Assembly (NCBI GenBank): GCA_021810725.1 | Contig: JAJZIE010000052.1 | Location: forward strand, 1 to 12,872 | DNA length: 12,872 nt | Source of the DNA: Bacillota bacterium | GTDB taxonomy: Bacteria > Bacillota > Sulfobacillia > JAJZYS01 > JAJYTV01 | Direction of reading: 5' to 3' | Part shown: piece by piece, positions 9,456-12,872 of the stretch | Numbering within the stretch: the first letter of the stretch is position 1 | Layout of the letters: every line of letters starts with the position of its first letter | Program-made: the position numbers and the translations under genes | Notes under the pieces: generated by a model | Databases searched by the model: none | The model's input: only the letters and a program-made list of their open reading frames with translations | What the model was told of the DNA's origin: nothing

Positions 9456-10313
9456 TCAGTCCAGGGTCATGCCGCCGTCCAGCACGGTGACGGCTCCCCC
9501 GCCCACGCGCACCGCCGCGGCACCGGTGGCCACCTCCACATGGATCAGGCCGGGCCGCCCCACTGTCCAGCCCTGTTCGAAGAGGTGCCGTCCAGGGGCC
9601 AGCACTCCCGCATGTACGAGAAAGGCGCCAAGCGCGCCGCTCGCCGTGCCGGTGTGGGGATCCTCCGGCACGCCGGCCGCGGGCGAGAAGTCCCGGGTGT
9701 GCAGGGTGCTGTCGGGACGTTCGGTCTCCCTGCAGTAAAGGTGCGTCGACGTGACGCCCATGCCCTTGTTGTGCCGGGCGAGCTCGCGCATATCCGGGCG
9801 GGCGCGACGAAGGGCCCCGAGGTTCCGCAGGGGCACGAGCAGATCCCAAAGCCCGGTGTAGGCGATGCCGAGCGGCAGCGCTGGATCCAGATCTCCGGGG
9901 TCCAGGCCGAGGAGTTCCGAGATCGCCTCGGGCGTCGCGTCGAACGCCCGAAAGCGAGGGGTGTCCTGTCGCATCCAGTGCATCGCCGTGCCGACCGCAA
10001 GCTCGAGGATGCCGATCGGCGTCTCGGCCCGCAGGGGTCCCTCGGGGCGCCCCTCCTCGCGCAGCGCGTGGAGCGTGGCGATCGTGGCATGGCCACAGAG
10101 GTCCACTTCCTGCGCAGGCGTGAAATAGCGCAGGCGAAGATCCGCCGAGGAGGACGGCAGGACGAACGCCGTCTCGGAGCAGTTCATCTCCTTGGCGATC
10201 GCCTGCATCTCGCTGTCCGTCAGCGCGCCGGCGTCCGTCACCACGCCCGCGGGGTTGCCTTCGAAGGGCCTCGTGGCAAACGCGTCCACCTGCTTGATCC
10301 TGATCGTGCGCAT
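9456..10313 (-). CDS. PhzF-family isomerase/epimerase-like protein
   Basis: A 285-residue protein of the PhzF (diaminopimelate-epimerase fold) family, usual length about 260-300. The catalytic Glu47 lies in MNCSETAFVLP. DLCGHATIAT (71-80, His75) and RDFSPAAGVPEDPHTGTASG (207-226, Asp208) match the family's two-domain active site. Most PhzF-like proteins outside phenazine clusters have no assigned substrate, and no other phenazine gene is present here, so phenazine synthesis should not be inferred. ATG 10313 has GGAGG 7 bases upstream, a confident start. It lies 80 bases downstream of the MDR oxidoreductase on the same strand, so the two may share a transcript, though a palindrome sits at the end of that gene. 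It converges on mmsA, with the strong hairpin between. Confidence 0.9.
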   Translation of the reverse strand: MRTIRIKQVDAFATRPFEGNPAGVVTDAGALTDSEMQAIAKEMNCSETAFVLPSSSADLRLRYFTPAQEVDLCGHATIATLHALREEGRPEGPLRAETPIGILELAVGTAMHWMRQDTPRFRAFDATPEAISELLGLDPGDLDPALPLGIAYTGLWDLLVPLRNLGALRRARPDMRELARHNKGMGVTSTHLYCRETERPDSTLHTRDFSPAAGVPEDPHTGTASGALGAFLVHAGVLAPGRHLFEQGWTVGRPGLIHVEVATGAAAVRVGGGAVTVLDGGMTLD

Positions 10314-10388
10314 TGCGGCACCTCCAGGAAAAGTGTGCGACCGCCCATGTCTTCGCGCTAGCCCCGCGCGGCGCCTGTTTACCTTTGA

Positions 10389-10402
10389 CCAGGCTAGCCT
10401 GG
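10389..10402. terminator. 14-base perfect palindrome at the MDR gene stop (possible weak terminator)
   Basis: CCAGGCTAGCCTGG is fully self-complementary and contains the TAG stop of the MDR gene (10396-10394). No T-run follows on the minus strand and a palindrome of this size has no free loop beyond its central bases, so termination is doubtful. An operator or chance are alternatives. Confidence 0.3.
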
Positions 10403-11347
10403 CACCGTCAGCACGATCTTGCCGCGGCCATGGCCCGTATCCAGCCGGCGATGGGCCTTGCCCACCTGGGGCAGCGGCAGCACCTCGTCGATCAGGGGTT
10501 GCACCCGGCCCGACGAGAAGAGCGGCGCCATTTCTTCCAGGCGGCGCGCCTCGCGGACGAGGAAGATACCGTGCAGCGCCTGGTTCTGGAAGACGATCGG
10601 CGCGATATCTCCCTGGCCGCCCAGGATCGTCGCGATGCGCCCGAAGGACCGCACCGCCGGCAGGGCGGGATAGAGCGCGGGGGCGCCGACACAGTCGAAC
10701 AGCGCGTCGACGCCCCGTCCGCCCGTGGCTTCCCGAGCCGCTCTCGCTACGTCCTGCGTCCTGTAGTCGATGGCCACGTCTGCACCGAGCTGCTCGAGCG
10801 TTTCGCGGTTCTCCGCGCTGGCGGTGGCGAGCACCAACGCGCCACTCGCCTTGGCGAACTGCACTGCGAAGGAACCGACGCCTCCCGCTCCGCCGAGGAC
10901 CAGCACCGTTTCACCAGGGCGCACGGAGAGCCTGCGCACGATGCCCTCCCACGCCGTACCTCCGGCGAGGGGAATGGCCGCTGCGGCGACATGGTCGATG
11001 CCACCCGGCTTCGCCGCCACGATGGTGGCCGGCGCCACCACGTACTCGGCGAAGCTGCCGTGGTGATTGCCGTGGATCTCAGGCGTGAAGTAGACGTCCT
11101 GGCCGACGGTGAGCGTCGTGACGCCGGGCCCCACCTCCTCCACGGTGCCCGAGACGTCGTAGCCCAGAATGGCGGGCGGCGTGATGCCTGCCCACGAGCC
11201 GGCCTGCCGGATCTTGGCGTCGACGGGATTGACCGATGTGGCGAGGACCCGGACGAGCACCTCCCCTGGCCCTACGGTCGGGCGGGGCACGTCCCTCTCC
11301 ACGAACACCTCGGGACCGCCGAACCGGTCTATGACCATGGCGCGCAC
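10394..11347 (-). CDS. MDR-family NADPH:quinone oxidoreductase-like protein
   Basis: Medium-chain dehydrogenase/reductase of 317 residues, close to QOR/zeta-crystallin length. An N-terminal GroES-like domain (ILGYDVSGTVEEVGPGV, about 62-78) is followed by a Rossmann domain with VLGGAGGVGSFAVQFAKASG (about 150-169) for NAD(P) binding. The catalytic zinc ligands of true alcohol dehydrogenases are not in place: the usual Cys is Asn-Pro in SVNPVDAKIR, and the structural-zinc cysteine lobe is absent. It therefore probably reduces quinones or enones with NADPH rather than oxidising alcohols. The start is decided by the ribosome site: GGAGG (11359-11355) is 7 bases from GTG 11347 but only 1 base from ATG 11353, and the GTG gives the typical beginning V/M-RAMVIDRFGGPEV. 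It is divergent from the Lin0512 gene and lies upstream of the phzF-like gene. Confidence 0.9.
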   Translation of the reverse strand: MRAMVIDRFGGPEVFVERDVPRPTVGPGEVLVRVLATSVNPVDAKIRQAGSWAGITPPAILGYDVSGTVEEVGPGVTTLTVGQDVYFTPEIHGNHHGSFAEYVVAPATIVAAKPGGIDHVAAAAIPLAGGTAWEGIVRRLSVRPGETVLVLGGAGGVGSFAVQFAKASGALVLATASAENRETLEQLGADVAIDYRTQDVARAAREATGGRGVDALFDCVGAPALYPALPAVRSFGRIATILGGQGDIAPIVFQNQALHGIFLVREARRLEEMAPLFSSGRVQPLIDEVLPLPQVGKAHRRLDTGHGRGKIVLTVPG

Positions 11348-11354
11348 GGGCATT

Positions 11355-11359
11355 CCTCC
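11355..11359 (-). promoter_or_regulatory. Shine-Dalgarno choosing GTG 11347 over ATG 11353
   Basis: GGAGG on the minus strand. It is 1 base from ATG 11353, too close to serve it, and 7 bases from GTG 11347, the spacing seen for most genes here. Confidence 0.6.
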
Positions 11360-11512
11360 ATCGCATGGCTTCGATCTTTCTCCAGCATGCCACAGATCGG
11401 GCGCGCACCCTGGGCGTCCGATCGCCCTTGACCACAGGGTCCCCTCACCCCCAGCGATTCGCCTGCGTGAGGTTGCATACGCCGTACGGGTGACCCACGA
11501 TGGTGGTTGACT

Positions 11513-11518
11513 GGGAGG
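11513..11518 (+). promoter_or_regulatory. Shine-Dalgarno choosing TTG 11527
   Basis: GGGAGG lies 8 bases before TTG 11527. ATG 11539 is 20 bases away from it and has no better site, and ATG 11500 lies upstream of it. Confidence 0.6.
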
Positions 11519-11526
11519 CGATTTGT

Positions 11527-11886
11527 TTGGAACGGGTGATGTTCATCGAGATCGGCCAAGGCATCGATCTACACGGGCAGGACGTCACGTCCGCCTGCGT
11601 GCGCGCGTGCCGCGACGCCATCGGCCACAACTCCATGCCTGGCATCCGCAGCGTGCTGCCTGGCGAAGACATCGACAGGATGCAGGTGGAAGTCACCCTG
11701 GGCGTGCCGGGCACGAGGGATGAGGTGGATCTCGATGCCGTGCGCCAGGCGTTTCCCTACGGACAGGTAGAGGTAAAGATCGTCGCCGGCGGGCTCCTTG
11801 CGAGCAGCGGTGTGCTGCTCAGGGACAAGGGCGACGTCTCGGACGACATGGTGATCGTGGACGCGGTGGTGGCGGTGGGCTACTGA
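11527..11886 (+). CDS. Lin0512-family protein, function unknown
   Basis: A small 119-residue cytoplasmic protein with no signal peptide or membrane segment. I recognise the Lin0512 family by MFIEIGQGIDLHGQDVTSA near the N-terminus, the RACRDAIGHNSMPGIR stretch, the FPYGQVEV segment and the ending VDAVVAVGY. The biochemical role of the family is not known to me and I assign none; the conserved LHGQD and IGHNS segments look like the functional core. The start is TTG 11527, with GGGAGG 8 bases upstream, giving MERVMFIEIG; ATG 11539 is the next choice. It is divergent from the MDR gene with 179 bases between, in which I see no clear promoter. Its stop is only 4 bases from the stop of the convergent dppB remnant. 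Confidence 0.82.
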   Translation: MERVMFIEIGQGIDLHGQDVTSACVRACRDAIGHNSMPGIRSVLPGEDIDRMQVEVTLGVPGTRDEVDLDAVRQAFPYGQVEVKIVAGGLLASSGVLLRDKGDVSDDMVIVDAVVAVGY

Positions 11887-11890
11887 AGTC

Positions 11891-12346
11891 TCAGCCGAAG
11901 CGGACCCGGGGATCCGCGACGGCGGTGAGGATGTCGACGACCAGGTTGGTGGGGATGGTGATGACGCCGATCACCAGGACGGTGTTGACCAGCAGGCCGA
12001 ACAGGCGGTAGTAGATCGCGCTGTCACCGGAAACGTAGTCAGACGTGTTGATGCCCGCTGCTTTCCTCCGGTGTCTTACCGTGGGCATTCGCCCTTCCCG
12101 CTTCGACCAGGCGGCTCGCGAAGCGCTTGCGCTTCGTGGCGGCCACCTGTCGTGTTGCACGGGCCATGGCTGGAGCACGCCGAGCGCCTGGTCCAAGGCG
12201 TGCACCTTGGCTGGCGTGGCGAAATGGCCCAGCATGATCCAGCCCGGATCGCCGCCGTAAAGCTTCATCACCAGGAACAAAACTAGGCTGACCACGACGA
12301 GGGTGACGATCGCCTGAACGAAGCGCCGCATGACGTACCGGATCAT
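11891..12346 (-). pseudogene. DppB-like ABC permease with the centre deleted
   Basis: Reads open for 151 residues, but DppB-type permeases have about 310-340. The N-terminal part is normal: MIRYVMRRFVQAIVTLVVVSLVLFLVMKLYGGDPG has the first membrane segment, followed by the family's LDQALGVLQPWPVQHDRW region (usual form LGLD.P..VQY..W). The C-terminal part is also normal: a last membrane segment (LLVNTVLVIGVITIPTNLVVD) and the closing ILTAVADPRVRFG, as in the DLLYA..DPRIRYG end of DppB. Between them, where about 180-200 residues with the other membrane segments and the EAA loop should be, there are only some 35 charged residues (about 62-97) unlike any permease. A working permease is not expected. 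The ATG overlaps the stop of the DppC-like gene (ATGA). Alternatives: assembly collapse in the read data, or a short protein with a new role. Confidence 0.75.
12119..12136. repeat. Small inverted repeat inside the dppB middle segment
   Basis: CGAAGCG - CTTG - CGCTTCG, a perfect 7-bp stem with a 4-base loop, located in the non-permease segment. A second short pair, ATGCCC 12051-12056 and GGGCAT 12083-12088, lies in the same segment. No terminal inverted repeats or target-site duplication convincingly frame the segment. Confidence 0.4.
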
Positions 12347-12872
12347 GGCAGACGCCCCCTGGCCTGGGCGCGGGGACGCAGGGCATGGGGCAACCCCTCG
12401 CAGAGCAGGAAGACAGAGATGATCAGGAGGACGAACGCAATGCCAGGCGGCAGCACGAGCCCCCAGTAGAAGTCGTACATGTACTGCCGGCTTGTCGCGA
12501 TCATCGTCGCCCAGTTGTTTGCCGCGCCAAGCCCGGCGCCAAGCATGGTCGCGAGCGCGATGAACAGGACCGCGTTGCCGAACTGCGTGGCGAAGCACGC
12601 GATGATCGTGTCGGCCGCGTTCGGCAGCACGTGCCTGCGAATGACCTCGGTCTCCCGTGCGCCGGCCGCCCTCGCGGCATCGACATAGGGCAGCTCCCGC
12701 AGCACGAGCGACTTCGTCCAGACAAGGCGCGCGGTAGACGGCCAGTGGACGACCGCAGCCATCACCGTCACGATGCTGACGCCGAAGAATCCCTCGATGA
12801 TCAGGATCGGTACGAGCGGAGGTATGCTGAGGATCGCATCCGCGATGCGCAGGATGATGGCCTCCCACCGCG
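12343..12872 (-). CDS. DppC-like ABC transporter permease, N-terminus outside the window
   Basis: C-terminal about 176 residues of an inner-membrane permease of the oligopeptide/nickel (BPD_transp_1) type. The first visible residues, RWEAIILRIADAILSIPPLVPILII, match the membrane segment that opens the permease core. The EAA loop is clear: ELPYVDAARAAGARETEVIRRHVLPN, which docks on the ATPase. It is followed by ATMLGAGLGAANNWATMIATSRQYMYDFYW and a final membrane segment (GIAFVLLIISVFLLCEGLPHAL), as in DppC/OppC. The reading frame is intact to TGA 12345-12343, which overlaps the ATG of the DppB-like gene (ATGA). The order DppC then DppB is the reverse of the usual dpp/opp layout. The binding protein and ATPase genes are not in view; the upstream neighbours outside the window should show them. 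Confidence 0.9.
   Translation of the reverse strand, partial: RWEAIILRIADAILSIPPLVPILIIEGFFGVSIVTVMAAVVHWPSTARLVWTKSLVLRELPYVDAARAAGARETEVIRRHVLPNAADTIIACFATQFGNAVLFIALATMLGAGLGAANNWATMIATSRQYMYDFYWGLVLPPGIAFVLLIISVFLLCEGLPHALRPRAQARGRLP

Noticed and set aside
9456..10313. Phenazine biosynthesis cluster
   Set aside because: Only a PhzF-like protein is present; no phzA/B/C/D/E/G neighbours, and most PhzF homologues are unrelated to phenazines.
12044..12157. CGTGTTG direct repeats (12044-12050 and 12151-12157) as a target-site duplication around exactly 100 bases
   Set aside because: A 7-base repeat is expected by chance within a region this size, and the enclosed segment has no terminal inverted repeats; kept only as a thing to check with the dppB deletion.

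Overview
The window is a GC-rich bacterial chromosome segment. It is densely coded on both strands, with no stretch above 200 bases lacking a gene. Almost every start follows a strong Shine-Dalgarno sequence (GGAGG-like, mostly 6 to 9 bases upstream). Start codons are unusually often not ATG: four TTG, three GTG and possibly one CTG and one ACG. A strong-SD, high-GC gene set of this kind, with a PucR/aminotransferase/CoA-acylating dehydrogenase cluster and a Lin0512-family gene, would suit a high-GC deep-branching Bacillota (Symbiobacterium or Limnochordia type). Other high-GC phyla cannot be excluded without a search, so the assignment is tentative.

Layout, left to right. (1) 1-1134, minus: the N-terminal two thirds of a glutamine-hydrolysing asparagine synthetase, running off the left edge. 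(2) 1236-3923, minus: an ABC-2 type export unit (ATPase then permease, coupled by TGATG), followed by a RimJ/RimL-like GNAT acetyltransferase and a rho-independent terminator. (3) 3924-4115: a divergent intergenic region with a 12-base perfect palindrome. (4) 4116-9386, plus: a PolB-like 3'-5' exonuclease, a PucR-family regulator, a class III aminotransferase and a methylmalonate-semialdehyde-dehydrogenase-type enzyme, closed by a 16-bp perfect hairpin. (5) 9456-11347, minus: a quinone-oxidoreductase-like MDR enzyme followed by a PhzF-family isomerase. (6) 11527-11886, plus: a small Lin0512-family protein of unknown function. (7) 11891-12872, minus: two oligopeptide-type ABC permease genes. 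The DppC-like gene runs off the right edge. The DppB-like gene lacks the middle of the protein and is very probably a pseudogene.

The clearest functional unit is PucR - aminotransferase - MMSDH. The aminotransferase should convert an omega-amino acid (beta-alanine, 3-aminoisobutyrate or GABA) to a semialdehyde. The CoA-acylating dehydrogenase would take malonate or methylmalonate semialdehyde on to acetyl- or propionyl-CoA, and the PucR protein is the likely local regulator. The exporter plus GNAT looks like a second transcription unit.

I found no RNA genes, CRISPR arrays, insertion sequences or phage genes, and no clearly new multi-gene system. The points most worth checking are the internally deleted dppB with its unexplained middle segment, and the two genes with perfectly spaced Shine-Dalgarno sequences facing CTG and ACG.
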